Positions 52,687-62,388 of a stretch of DNA of 64,000 bases are shown one piece after another. The DNA lies in assembly GCA_963763575.1 (NCBI GenBank), contig CAVXPD010000017.1, positions 124,001-188,000 on the forward strand, given 5' to 3'. Position 1 is the first letter of the stretch. Every line of letters begins with the position of its first letter. This stretch comes from Bog-473 sp963763575 (GTDB taxonomy: Bacteria > Actinomycetota > Acidimicrobiia > Acidimicrobiales > RAAP-2). Both the position numbers and the translations under genes were made by a program. Under the pieces are notes generated by a model. The model was not told the DNA's origin. It searched no databases and saw nothing but the letters and a program-made list of their open reading frames with translations.

Positions 52687-55092
52687 ACGCTCTGACCGAC
52701 GCCGACGGTGCCATCGAGCGCCTGGTTGCCGAGCTGACGCTGGACGAGAAGTGCTCGCTGACCGCGGGCGCCAGTCTGTGGTACCTCCCGCCGGTCCCCC
52801 GCCTCGGTATCCCCGCGCTCAAGGTGTCCGACGGCCCCTCGGGCGTCCGCGGCGACAGTTTCGGCGGGCGGCGCTCGCTCTCCTTGCCCTGTGGCATGGC
52901 GATCGGCTCGACCTGGGACCCCGACCTGGTCGGGCGCCTGGGCGACACGCTGGCCGCAGAGGCAACGTCGAAGGGGGTGCACGTGCTCCTCGGTCCGACG
53001 GTGTGCATCCCGCGGACGCCACTGGCCGGCCGCACCTTCGAGTCGATGTCCGAGGACCCGGTCCTCACCGCCCGCCTCACGGTCGCCTACGTGACCGGCG
53101 TCCAGAGCCACGGCGTCGCGTGCTGCGTCAAGCACTTCGCCTGCAACGACCAAGAGCACGAGCGGATGAGCATCAGCGCGGAGGTCGAGGAGGACACGCT
53201 GCGCGCCGTGCATCTCGTGCCCTTCGAGGCTGCCGTGTGCGAGGCGGGCGTGTGGGCGCTGATGACGGCGTACAACAAGGTGAACGGGTTCTACTGCGGC
53301 GAGCAGCAGGACCTCATCGACGGCATCCTGCGCGACGAGTGGGAGTTCGACGGCCTCGTCATGTCGGACTGGTACGGCACACACTCGACGACGCCGGCGG
53401 CCCGCGCCGGCCTCGACCTCGAGATGCCGGGCCCGCCGCACTGGTTCGGCCCGGCCCTCGCCGGCGCGGTGCGCGAGGGCCATGTCGACGTGGTCGTGGT
53501 CGACGAGCAGGTGCGCCACGTCCTGGGCCTCATGGCGCGCGTCGGCCTCATCGGCCCGGACGGACCCGTCGCCGGCGCCGGAGGAGACGGCGAACAGGAG
53601 GAGGACGACCCCGGCCGGAGGGCGGTGGCTCGCGAGATGGCTGCGGCCGCGACGGTCCTCCTGGCCAACGACGGCCTGCTCCCGCTCGACCCGGGCGCGC
53701 GTGTCGAGCGTGGCGGTCGTCGGCCCGAACGCGAGCCAGATGGCCATGGGCGGCGGGAGCTCGGAGGTGACGCCACTCCGGCGTCGCAGCGTGGCCGACG
53801 CCCTGGCCGAACGTCTGCCAGGGGCAACCGTGACGTACGAGGTGGGCTGCCGCATCGACCGCGGCCTGGCGCCGATCGACACACGGCTCGTGCAACCGAC
53901 CGCCGGCGGCACCGAGGGCTTCACGATCGAGTACTTCGACCGTCCCGACGCGCCAGCAGCAGACGGTGACGGACCAGAGCCGGTCGCTCTCGGCGTGACG
54001 CACTCGGCGCGCGCCGTATGGATCGGGACGCCGGTCGGGCTGGAGACGGGACAGTGGTCCGCCCGACTGTCCGCCATCTTCACACCCGACGCGTCCGGCA
54101 GCTGGCGACTGGGCCTCGAGACGGCCGGGCGGGCGGTACTGCGTCTCGACGGCGAGATCGTGGTCGACAACAGCGAGCCGGTGCGCGGCACGGGCTTCTA
54201 CGGCGCCGGGAGCGAGCCGGTCGAGGTGGCGCACGAGCTCGAGGCGGGCCGCGCCTACGCGCTGACCGTCGATTTGTGGCCCCGCTCGTCCTCCAGCCCG
54301 ATCATCGGCACGCGCATCGGCGCGGCGCGGCCCGACCCCGGCGACGAGTTCGAGCGGGCAGTGGCAGCGGCCGCAGCGGCCGACGTTGCGGTTGTCGTCG
54401 TTGGCCTCAACGGCCAGTGGGAGTCCGAAGGGCACGACCGCCCCGACCTGTCGCTGCCGGGCCGACAGCGCGAACTGATCGAGGCGGTGCTCGAAGCCAA
54501 CCCCCGCACGGTCGTGGTGGTCAACGCCGGCTCGCCGGTCGAGATGCCGTGGGCGGAGCGGCCGGGCGCCATCGTCCTGCCGTGGTACCCGGGCGAGGAG
54601 GGTGCGGACGCGTTGGCCGAGATCTTGGTGGGGGCGTCGGACCCTGGGGGCCGGCTGCCCATCACGTTCCCCGCCCGCCTGGAGGACACGCCGACGGCCG
54701 GCGGGCCGGAGCGTTATCCCGGGATCGAAGGCAGGGTGTTCTATGACGAAGGCGTGCGCGTCGGGTACCGGCACTACGACGCGGCCGACCTCGAGCCGTT
54801 GTTCCCCTTCGGCCACGGACTCTCCTTCGGAGACGTCGTGTGGGAGGACGTGTCGATCGCGCCGGACGGGCGCTCGGTGTCGGTGGAGCTGTGGAACCGC
54901 GGCACGCGCCGCGGCACCGAAGTCGTGCAGGTGTACCGCCGTATGGGGACGCACCACGAGCTGACGGGGTTCGTGAAGGTCGGGCTGGACCCCGGCGAGC
55001 GCCAACAGGTGCGAGTCGAGATCGACGCTGTGGACACCCCATCCGCCCTGCTCGTCGGCGCATCGTCTCGGGACATCCGAGCGTATTCGTGA
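52680..55092 (+). CDS. Glycoside hydrolase family 3 beta-glucosidase with PA14 domain, interrupted by a one-base frameshift
   Basis: Exo-acting beta-glycosidase, ~803 aa after repair. The N-terminal barrel has VSDGPSGVRG, CCVKHFACNDQEHER and the nucleophile Asp in VMSDWYG (D230). A PA14 carbohydrate-binding domain is inserted (FTIEYFDRPD...SWRLGLETAGRAVLRLDG), then the sandwich domain (VVGLNGQWESEGHDR, LPWYPGEEGADALAEIL) and a fibronectin-like end. Near 53693-53695 (GGG) the frame moves by one base: LLPLDPGA ends one frame and RVSSVAVVGPNAS continues in the other. GTG 52680 overlaps the carboxyltransferase stop. No signal peptide, so probably cytoplasmic. Confidence 0.88.
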
Positions 55093-56555
55093 CGTCCGAC
55101 GCGCCACGCCCCTGGACGTGGACGTGGGACCGGCTCCTGATCGAGCCGCGGCGGCCTCAGCTCATACGGGAGCAGCCGAACGCGCACTGGTTCGCCGTTG
55201 CCGCCGTCTGCGTCGGTGCCTTCATGGGGCAGCTCGACGCCTCGATCGTGACCGTGGCGTTGCCGACGCTGCAGCACACCTTCGGCGCGTCGGTGGGTGC
55301 GGTGACCTGGGTCGGGCTCTCGTATCTCGTCGTGCTCGTCGCGACGGTGATTGCGGTGGGGCGCTTCGCCGACATGTGGGGCCGCAAGCTGCTCTACGTG
55401 TACGGCTTCGTGATCTTCACCTTGGCCTCGGTGCTGTGCGGGCTCGCGCCCGGGCTGGGCTGGCTGTGCGGCTTTCGTGCGTTGCAGGCGGTCGGGGCGG
55501 CGATGCTGCAGGCGAACTCGCTCGCCATCATCGTGCTCGTGGTGCCCGACGGGGCGTTGGGGCGCGCCATCGGGTTCCAGGGGGCAGCCCAGGCACTGGG
55601 GCTCGCTCTGGGGCCCACGATCGGTGGGTTGTTGCTGGCGGCCGGGGGATGGCGGCTGATCTTCTTCGTCAACGTGCCCTTCGGGGTGTTCGGTGCCGTC
55701 GCCGCGATCTTGCTCGTGCCGCGCTCCCGTGACCTGTTGGCCCGGGTGCGCTTCGACTGGACGGGGCTGGGGATCTTCTTCCCCGCCATGGTGGCGTTGT
55801 TGGTCGCGATCTCGTTCGGCGCGGAATTGGGCTGGGGCTCGGCGCTGATCATCGTGTTGTTCGTGCTGGCCGTCGGGTTGGGCGTGTGGTTCGTGGCGTG
55901 GGAGCGCCGATGCCGAGAGCCGATGCTCGACCTGGGGCTGTTCCGGAGTGCGCAGTTCTCGACGGGGATCGCCAGCGGGATGGGGTCGTATCTGGTGATG
56001 TTCGGGGTGTTGCTGTTGGTGCCGTTCTATCTGGAGCGCGCCGTGGGAGCCGGGACAGCCCGCGCCGGGCTGGAGTTAATGGCGTTTCCTCTGGCGTTCT
56101 GTCTTGTCGCCCCGTTCGCGGGACGGGTGGCCGATCGGGTCGGGGCGCGGCCCCTGTGCGTGACGGGGATGGGATTGGTGTGCGTGGCGCTGATCGCGTT
56201 GGGCGCAACGCGCCCTGCGGTGGGGTGGTTCTTGGTCTTGTTGGCCTGTATCGGCGTGGGGATGGGGCTGTTCACCTCGCCCAACAACGCCTCCATCATG
56301 GGCGCGGCGCCGGAGTCGCACGCCGGGATGGCCTCCGGTGTCTTGAACATGACGCGGGGGCTGGGGACGGCGCTCGGGCTGGCCGTGACGGGGACGGTGT
56401 TCACCGTGGCGGGAGGCTCGATCAATGCGCAGGCGGCCCATGCGTTCACCGTGACGGCGTACGTCCTCGGGGCGATTGCCCTCGCGGCGGGGGTGGTGTC
56501 GGCCCTACGGCCGACGGGGCATCTCGCCAACGCTCGGCTGTCGTCCGTGGAGTAA
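55089..56555 (+). CDS. MFS transporter, EmrB/QacA (14-TMS) type
   Basis: Proton-driven exporter, 488 aa, with 14 predicted helices. Motif A is GRFADMWGRKLLYVYG, motif C is GPTIGGLLLAAGGWRLIFFVNVPFG, and QLDASIVTVALPTLQ is the DHA2 helix-1 motif. GTG 55089 overlaps the GH3 stop (GTGA), so transporter and glycosidase are coupled: an exported glycoside cleaved or protected in the cell is one reading. It converges on the YihY-like gene with a 10-bp gap. Confidence 0.92.
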   Translation: MTSDAPRPWTWTWDRLLIEPRRPQLIREQPNAHWFAVAAVCVGAFMGQLDASIVTVALPTLQHTFGASVGAVTWVGLSYLVVLVATVIAVGRFADMWGRKLLYVYGFVIFTLASVLCGLAPGLGWLCGFRALQAVGAAMLQANSLAIIVLVVPDGALGRAIGFQGAAQALGLALGPTIGGLLLAAGGWRLIFFVNVPFGVFGAVAAILLVPRSRDLLARVRFDWTGLGIFFPAMVALLVAISFGAELGWGSALIIVLFVLAVGLGVWFVAWERRCREPMLDLGLFRSAQFSTGIASGMGSYLVMFGVLLLVPFYLERAVGAGTARAGLELMAFPLAFCLVAPFAGRVADRVGARPLCVTGMGLVCVALIALGATRPAVGWFLVLLACIGVGMGLFTSPNNASIMGAAPESHAGMASGVLNMTRGLGTALGLAVTGTVFTVAGGSINAQAAHAFTVTAYVLGAIALAAGVVSALRPTGHLANARLSSVE

Positions 56556-56565
56556 GCCTTGCCGG

Positions 56566-57486
56566 TCACGCTGCTGCTTCTTCGCCAGGCTGCACGGTCC
56601 GGGTCAGAGACCACAAGCCGTCGACTTCGGCGCCCATGAGTATGAGCAAGCAGCTCAGCCACAACCAGAGGAGCACGACAACGATCGAGGCCAGCGCGCC
56701 GTAGGTTCTGCTGTAACTGGAGAAGTTTGCCGTGTAGAGGGCAAAGAGGGCCGAGACGATCACCCAACCGACCATGGCCACGACTGCTCCTGGCGTGACG
56801 ATACCCAACCATCCGTGGGGACCCTCCTGCACCGAGAATCGATAGAGGAGGCCGATGCCAACGACCATGACAACCGCGAGGATCGGCCAGCGGAAAATGT
56901 CCAACACGATGCGACCCGCCGACCCGAGACCGACGTTCGAGAGGAGTGGCGGGAGCGCCGCGATCACAAAGATCACGATGCTCAGGAACACGATCGCTCC
57001 CAAGGTGAGCAACAACGCCGTGCCGCGCTTCTTGACAAAACTCTTGGGCTGGTCTCGTTCGTAGGCGACGTGGATCGCGGTGATGAGAGCCGCCATCCCT
57101 CCCGACGAGCTCCACAACGCCAGGGCGACCGCCACGATCAGCGTGAGCGAGACTCCGGCCCGGTTGGCGTGGATGATGGAATTGAGCTGGTAGACGAGGA
57201 AGCTCTGGACTTCCTTGGGAAGCGCCGACGCAACGTTCTTTACTTGTTGGGTGACGTTCGCCGGATTGGCGACGAGTCCGTAGATCGAGATGAACGCGAC
57301 GAGCGCGGGGACCAACGCCAAGAACGCGTAGAAGGCCACGCCCGCTGCGACCAAGGTGAGGTTGTGCTCGCGGATCCGCGGTTGAAGACGGGAGGCGACT
57401 GACTGCGTGCGGTCTCGGACCGACCCGGCCACGACCTCGATCCTACGAGATCGCACCCCGTGTACACCCGGCGAGGGGGTGAGCAT
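56566..57486 (-). CDS. YihY/virulence factor BrkB family membrane protein
   Basis: Polytopic inner-membrane protein, 306 aa, with about six helices. LVAAGVAFYAFLALVPALVAFISIYGL and the long region WSSSGGMAALITAIHVAYE, then SVQEGPHGWLGIVTPGAVVAMVGW, YTANFSSYSRTYGALASIVVVLLWLWLSCLLILMGAEV are the YihY/BrkB blocks. Family function is uncertain. No operon partner is visible; its ATG lies 242 bp from the methyltransferase gene. Confidence 0.9.
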   Translation of the reverse strand: MLTPSPGVHGVRSRRIEVVAGSVRDRTQSVASRLQPRIREHNLTLVAAGVAFYAFLALVPALVAFISIYGLVANPANVTQQVKNVASALPKEVQSFLVYQLNSIIHANRAGVSLTLIVAVALALWSSSGGMAALITAIHVAYERDQPKSFVKKRGTALLLTLGAIVFLSIVIFVIAALPPLLSNVGLGSAGRIVLDIFRWPILAVVMVVGIGLLYRFSVQEGPHGWLGIVTPGAVVAMVGWVIVSALFALYTANFSSYSRTYGALASIVVVLLWLWLSCLLILMGAEVDGLWSLTRTVQPGEEAAA

Positions 57487-57728
57487 GGTCCGGAATTCGG
57501 ATCCTCAGCACGCGGCGGGAGACGCCGAGGTCGCTGCCGCGCCGATGTGGACCCGGCGACGGGTCCGGCAGCGATCCCCCTTGAAAGCCCGGACAGACCA
57601 ACGATGGGCCAGTGAAGTTGAGCGCGCAGGCTCTTTCAGGTCATGCGTCCTCAATGAGATATTGACGACGCAGCGCTCGTGATTCGCCGGCGGCCCGCCC
57701 GTCCGGTGGGCTAGGGGCCGCATCCGGC

Positions 57729-58394
57729 TCATCTCGGCTTGGTGAACCGGAACATCACCTTGTCTCGGAAGTAGTAATCGAGCCAGCTGTCCAATCGGGA
57801 GTCCGCGAGGCCACCCCGATGGGCATCCACCGGCACGAAGCGGAACGGGAGCCGGCCGACGGACACCTCGAAACCGGTCGATTTGAACACGTCGGCGACG
57901 TCGTCGAGGCGGTAGGGGCCCGGCAGGTCAAGGGCGATTGCGTTGTCGGCGTGCCACGTGGTCATGAGAGCGCTGTCGGCGTGGACCCCCATGGTGGCGA
58001 AATATGAGGCTCCGGGGACCAGTGAAGCGCAGAGAGCTGTTGCATGGGACGGCAGGTCGTGCAGGAGGTAGAGCACCTCGTGGCTGAACGCAACGTCGAA
58101 GCCCGACCAGCCTCGGGGCACCGACTCCGACGTCTCGAATGTCAGCGGGCAGGCGCCGGCGAGACGGCGGGCGTCCTCGATCGCGCCCTGGGCCGGGTCG
58201 TACCCGAAGCCCTCTCCTATGCAAACCCGCTCACACAGCAGGCGGAGGAACCCTCCACGGTTGCAGCCTGCATCGAGCACCTTGCTTCCGGACAGGTCGG
58301 TGTCGACCATGTCGAGCATGGCCCTCCAGATGAAGCCGTGCTCGTCCTGCATGAGTTCGTCCTGGTCGGACCCCTGCCAGTAGCCGTTGACCAT
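57729..58394 (-). CDS. Class I SAM-dependent methyltransferase, substrate unknown
   Basis: 221 aa. Motif I is VLDAGCNRGGFLRL, followed by GYDPAQGAIEDARR (acidic ribose-binding position), FDVAFSHEVLYLLHDLPSH (motif II region) and a late FEVSVGRLPFRFVP strand. The start WQGSDQDELMQDEHGFIW suggests a substrate-binding helix. No partner genes. TAGGGT lies six bases before ATG 58394. Confidence 0.85.
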   Translation of the reverse strand: MVNGYWQGSDQDELMQDEHGFIWRAMLDMVDTDLSGSKVLDAGCNRGGFLRLLCERVCIGEGFGYDPAQGAIEDARRLAGACPLTFETSESVPRGWSGFDVAFSHEVLYLLHDLPSHATALCASLVPGASYFATMGVHADSALMTTWHADNAIALDLPGPYRLDDVADVFKSTGFEVSVGRLPFRFVPVDAHRGGLADSRLDSWLDYYFRDKVMFRFTKPR

Positions 58395-58400
58395 CGTCTC

Positions 58401-58406
58401 ACCCTA
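58401..58406 (-). promoter_or_regulatory. -10 box of the methyltransferase gene (leaderless start)
   Basis: TAGGGT, six bases before the ATG. Confidence 0.5.
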
Positions 58407-58600
58407 CGACGCGGCAAGGTGTGACGAACGGACGCGCGCGCCCCCAAACCGCAGGTCAGCTTGGTGTCGCTCTTCTGCCTCTGTGAGGAGGAGACGTCCC
58501 GGCGGGTGGCGGTTTGGAGGATCGGGGGATTCACAGCGGCTACACCCGAGGCCGTCGGCGGGAGCTCCAAGGAAGCATTTATGCCTCATTTGCGTGCTCG

Positions 58601-58606
58601 TAGCAT
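58601..58606 (+). promoter_or_regulatory. -10 box of the MFS gene (leaderless GTG start)
   Basis: TAGCAT, six bases before GTG 58613. Confidence 0.5.
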
Positions 58607-58612
58607 GGGGCC

Positions 58613-59962
58613 GTGCCGCCCGATCCTTCAAGGGGTCCCGCGCGAGACGAGGCCATCTCCCTCGAGGAGATCGAGGACGCCGTCGTCGACGGGGACAGCC
58701 CGCTCCCGCCGCGCCGGGGCCCGGCCCGGGCCGCGCTGTCGCACCGGACGTTCCGCATCGTGTTCCTGGGCGCCTTCGCCTCGAACATCGGCACCTGGAT
58801 GCAGAACGTCGTCCTCGGCGCGTACGCGTACGACCTGACCCACTCGAGCACGTTCGTCGGCGTCATCATCTTCGCCCAGCTGGGCCCGACGCTCCTGTTG
58901 CCGATGGTCGGCGGCCTCCTGGCCGACAAGGTGGACCGCAAGCGCCTCTTGATCGTCCTGGCCATCGAACAGCTCGTCGCCTCCCTGGGCGTGGCGCTCG
59001 TCGTCGCGTCGCCCCACCCGTCGCACGTCCTCCTCGTCGTCATGGTGCTGCTGGTCGGCTGCGGCAGCGCCATGTTCGGTCCCACGTATTCGGCCGTCCT
59101 CCCCGGGCTCGTCGGCCACGAGGACCTGCCGGGTGCGATCTCGCTCAACTCGGCTCAGATGAACGCGTCCCGGGTCATCGGCCCGGTCATCGGCGGGGTC
59201 CTCTATTCGCTCATCGGACCGGCCTGGATCTTCACGGCCAACGCCGCAACGTACTTGTTCGTAGTGGGTGCGCTGCTGATGGTGACGTTGCCGGCGGTTC
59301 CCCAACCCACCGGGCGGGCACAGCCGTCTACTCGCTGGAAGCAGCTCACAGCGGGCATCACCGTGGCTCGGGAGGACCAGGTCGTGGGGCGATGTCTCGT
59401 GACGGTGTTCGTGTTCTCGTTGTTGGCGCTCGCCTTCATCGGGCAGATGCCGGTGGTGGCCGCGCACAATCTCGGCATCAACCTGTCCAAGTCTCCCGAT
59501 TACGGGATCCTCTACGCCTGCTTCGGCACGGGCGCCCTCCTTGGGGCCATCTCCATCGGGACGGTCTTCGCGCGGACGTCGAAACCACTGCTGGTGCGGG
59601 TCTGCCTCGTCGGGTACTCGCTGGCCCTGTGCGCGTTCGCCCTGGAGCATGCGCCCGACCCTGCGTACGGGACGGTCGCGGTGACCGGTGCCTTCTACTT
59701 TGCGTTCATCACCGCGCTGAACACGACCTTGCAGGCGCGTCTGAAGGAAAACGTGCGCGGCCGGGTCATGGCGCTCTGGATGATGGGCTTCGGTGGCACG
59801 GTCGGCATCGGGAACCTGCTGATCGGCCCGGTGGTGGCGGCCATCGGGATCACATCCGTGCTGCTGTTCGGCGCCGTCGTCGCGCTGGGGCTGGCCTGGT
59901 ACGCCGACGTACGGACGCCCCCCGAGGTTCAGGTCGTGCTCGGGGCCGAGCTGGCCCAGTAG
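58613..59962 (+). CDS. MFS transporter, EntS/MFS_3 type
   Basis: 12-helix secondary transporter, 449 aa. FRIVFLGAFASNIGTWMQNVVLGAYAYDLTHSS is the family start; motif A is GGLLADKVDRKRLLI, and PGLVGHEDLPGAISLNSAQMNASRVIGPVIGG is characteristic of the siderophore/macrolide-exporter MFS_3 group. An acidic N-terminus precedes helix 1. The last 34 bp overlap the convergent acyl-CoA synthetase gene. Substrate unknown. Confidence 0.92.
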   Translation: MPPDPSRGPARDEAISLEEIEDAVVDGDSPLPPRRGPARAALSHRTFRIVFLGAFASNIGTWMQNVVLGAYAYDLTHSSTFVGVIIFAQLGPTLLLPMVGGLLADKVDRKRLLIVLAIEQLVASLGVALVVASPHPSHVLLVVMVLLVGCGSAMFGPTYSAVLPGLVGHEDLPGAISLNSAQMNASRVIGPVIGGVLYSLIGPAWIFTANAATYLFVVGALLMVTLPAVPQPTGRAQPSTRWKQLTAGITVAREDQVVGRCLVTVFVFSLLALAFIGQMPVVAAHNLGINLSKSPDYGILYACFGTGALLGAISIGTVFARTSKPLLVRVCLVGYSLALCAFALEHAPDPAYGTVAVTGAFYFAFITALNTTLQARLKENVRGRVMALWMMGFGGTVGIGNLLIGPVVAAIGITSVLLFGAVVALGLAWYADVRTPPEVQVVLGAELAQ

Positions 59963-61539
59963 GCATCGCGCAGGGGCTTCTTGTAGAGCTTGCCGTTCTC
60001 GCCCCGGGGCAGCTCGTCCACAAAGTCCACGGAGCGCGGGCACTTGTAGTGCGACAGGTGGTTGCGACAGAAGGCCATGATCTCCCCTTCGAGCTCGGGC
60101 CCCGCCGTGACGTCCGGTGCGAGCTGGACGACCGCCTTGACCTCCTCCCCCATCTCGGGTTCGGGAATCCCGAAGACGGCCACGTCGGCCACGGCGGGGT
60201 GCAGGACGAGCACGTTCTCGATCTCTTGCGGGTAGATGTTGACGCCCCCCGACACGATCATGAAGAGCTTGCGGTCGGTCAAGTACAAGAAGCCCTCGTC
60301 GTCGACGTGGCCGACGTCCCACAGTGTGCTCCAGCCCTTGGCGTTGAAGGTCTGGCGCGTCTTCTCGGGGTCGTTGTTGTATTCGAACGTCGGACCAGGG
60401 CGGGCGGCGCCGAAGTAGACGACCCCGTCCTCGCCGACGGGCAGCTCCTCGCCGTCGTCGTCGCACACGTGCACCTCACCCCAGATCGGGCGCCCGACCG
60501 AGCCCGGATGCGAAAGCGACTCCTCGGAGGTGATCCAGGTCATCCCGAGGCCCTCGGTACCCGAGTAGTACTCGTGGATGATGGGACCCCACCACTCGAT
60601 CATCCGGCGCTTCACCTCGGGCGCGCACGGCGCCGCCGCGTGCACGACCGAGCGCAGCGACGACAAGTCGTACCGGACGCGCACGGCCTCGGGCAGCTTG
60701 AGCATGCGGACGAACATCGTCGGCACGAACTGCGCGTGGGTGACCTGGTGTTCCTGCACGAGGGCGAGGCTTTGCTCGGCGTCGAAGTGCTCCATGAGAA
60801 CGACCGTCCCGCCCATGCGTTGCACCGTCGTCGACCAGAACAGCGGAGCCGAGTGGTAGAGCGGAGCGGGGCTCAAGTACACGTCGCCCTCGCCGAAGTC
60901 GAGAATGCCGCGGAGCATCGGCACGAGCGTCGCGCTGGTCCCGAACGGCTCGCCGCTCAGGTCGCGGCGGACGCCCTTGGGATGGCCGGTCGTCCCGGAC
61001 GAGTACAACATGGCGAAGCCCTCCTGCTCGTCCGCCAGTGGTTCGCCGGGATGCGGGCCGACGAACTCGTCGTAGTCGACGTAGCCGCCGACGATCCCCT
61101 CCGCACCGGCGGCGATCATCAGCCGCAGGTCCACGCCCGGCGTCAGCGACACGAGCTCGGCCGCCAGCCCCGCCAGCGCCGAAGAGGTGACGAGGACGGT
61201 GGCGCCACAGTCGTTCACGATGTAGGCCGCCTCCTCCGCCGCCAGATGCCAGTTGGCAAACGTGTAGTACAGCCCCGACCGCTGCAGCCCGAAAGCGACC
61301 TCGTGGGTGCGGTGGTCGTTGGGCAGGAGGACCGCCACGTGGCCGCCGGGCCGCAGGCCGTGCGCGTACAGTGCCTGCGCGAGGCGGCACGAACGCTCCT
61401 CGAGCTCACCGAACGTGACCGTGTGGCCGGACGAGGTGACGACGGCCAGCCGCTCCGGATGCGTCGCCGCGTACGTCCCGGGCCGCATCGCCGCTGCCCT
61501 GCCTTCGCGACCGGTCTCGTCGCTCGCTGTCATGGCCAC
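59929..61539 (-). CDS. Acyl-CoA synthetase (FadD-type, ANL superfamily)
   Basis: Activates a carboxylate to its CoA thioester, 536 aa. The AMP motif is LYSSGTTGHPKGVRRD; YYSGTEGLG, GWSTLWDVGHVDDEGFLYLTDRKLFMIVSGGVNIYPQEIE and the C-terminal Lys in PRGENGKLYKKPLR are all present. The wording ANWHLAAEEAAYIVNDCGA resembles synthetases of steroid side-chain or fatty-acid degradation. GTG 61539 or ATG 61533 starts it. Last gene of the MarR-ABC set (39-bp gap). Confidence 0.93.
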   Translation of the reverse strand: MAMTASDETGREGRAAAMRPGTYAATHPERLAVVTSSGHTVTFGELEERSCRLAQALYAHGLRPGGHVAVLLPNDHRTHEVAFGLQRSGLYYTFANWHLAAEEAAYIVNDCGATVLVTSSALAGLAAELVSLTPGVDLRLMIAAGAEGIVGGYVDYDEFVGPHPGEPLADEQEGFAMLYSSGTTGHPKGVRRDLSGEPFGTSATLVPMLRGILDFGEGDVYLSPAPLYHSAPLFWSTTVQRMGGTVVLMEHFDAEQSLALVQEHQVTHAQFVPTMFVRMLKLPEAVRVRYDLSSLRSVVHAAAPCAPEVKRRMIEWWGPIIHEYYSGTEGLGMTWITSEESLSHPGSVGRPIWGEVHVCDDDGEELPVGEDGVVYFGAARPGPTFEYNNDPEKTRQTFNAKGWSTLWDVGHVDDEGFLYLTDRKLFMIVSGGVNIYPQEIENVLVLHPAVADVAVFGIPEPEMGEEVKAVVQLAPDVTAGPELEGEIMAFCRNHLSHYKCPRSVDFVDELPRGENGKLYKKPLRDAYWASSAPSTT

Positions 61540-61578
61540 TTCTTCTAGCTCACCGCGCGGCTCCGCCGCACCCCGTGG

Positions 61579-62388
61579 TCATCCCCGCTTGGGCGACCAT
61601 TCCCAGCGGCGCAGGCTGATCCAGACCCCGACGGCGCCCCAGATGAGCATGACCAAGATGTCGTTCCACGGCGACGTGCCCGGGGTGGCGTTGAACGTAT
61701 TCACGCACGCCAGGATCAGATGGCGGATCGGGAAGAAGTCGGTGAACGTCGCCAGGCCCGAGCCGGACTTGACCGGGAAGTAGAGACCGGAGAGCGCGAT
61801 CAGGATGAAGAAGACGAGGCTCACGATCGGCCCGGCGGCGTCCGCGTTGGGGACGATCGTGCTGACACCGACACCGAGCGCCGTGAAGCAGAACGCCCCG
61901 ACGACGAGCACGAGGATGAACTCCGGCACGTTGTGCGGGCCATGGATGCTGTAGCCGATCCAACCGACCAGCAGCACCAGGATGATCTGGATCGCCGCGA
62001 TGATCATGGTGCTGAGGAAGACCGCCGCCAGCAGCATCCAGGTCGGCAACGGGCTCAGCCGCAACCGCTTGAGCAGCCCCATCTCGCGCCGGTTCACCAA
62101 CTGGATGGACAAGATGTTGAAGCAGGCGGCCATGATGCCGTAGGCGACGAAGGCGGGAAGGTAGTACTGCCCAAGGTTGATGTGCTTGAGGAAGCTGACC
62201 GTCGAGTGTCCCGAGGTCGACAAGAAGATGACGACGAAGACAACGGAGAACCCGACCGTGAGGGCCGCGCCGATCGGGTTCAGCCAGAAGGACAGCTGCT
62301 CGAAGTAGACCTGGCGCCCCACCAACGGCAGGTCGCTCACCCCCCGGAAGGAGCCCTCGACGGGCGTCTCGGTTGCGATCGTCGTCAT
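61579..62388 (-). CDS. ABC-2 type transporter permease
   Basis: Six-helix permease, 269 aa. QLSFWLNPIGAALTVGFSVVFVVIF, then NRREMGLLKRLRLSPLPTW (the conserved ABC-2 coupling region after helix 2) and SGLYFPVKSG, ends with a helix and ISLRRWEW. ATG 62388 overlaps the ATPase stop (ATGA). Together they form a drug- or lipid-type exporter. Substrate unknown. Confidence 0.92.
   Translation of the reverse strand: MTTIATETPVEGSFRGVSDLPLVGRQVYFEQLSFWLNPIGAALTVGFSVVFVVIFLSTSGHSTVSFLKHINLGQYYLPAFVAYGIMAACFNILSIQLVNRREMGLLKRLRLSPLPTWMLLAAVFLSTMIIAAIQIILVLLVGWIGYSIHGPHNVPEFILVLVVGAFCFTALGVGVSTIVPNADAAGPIVSLVFFILIALSGLYFPVKSGSGLATFTDFFPIRHLILACVNTFNATPGTSPWNDILVMLIWGAVGVWISLRRWEWSPKRG

Noticed and set aside
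58387..61548. 1053-codon plus-strand frame across the MFS and acyl-CoA synthetase genes
   Set aside because: It is out of frame with the MFS gene and antisense to the synthetase, and has no recognisable domain.
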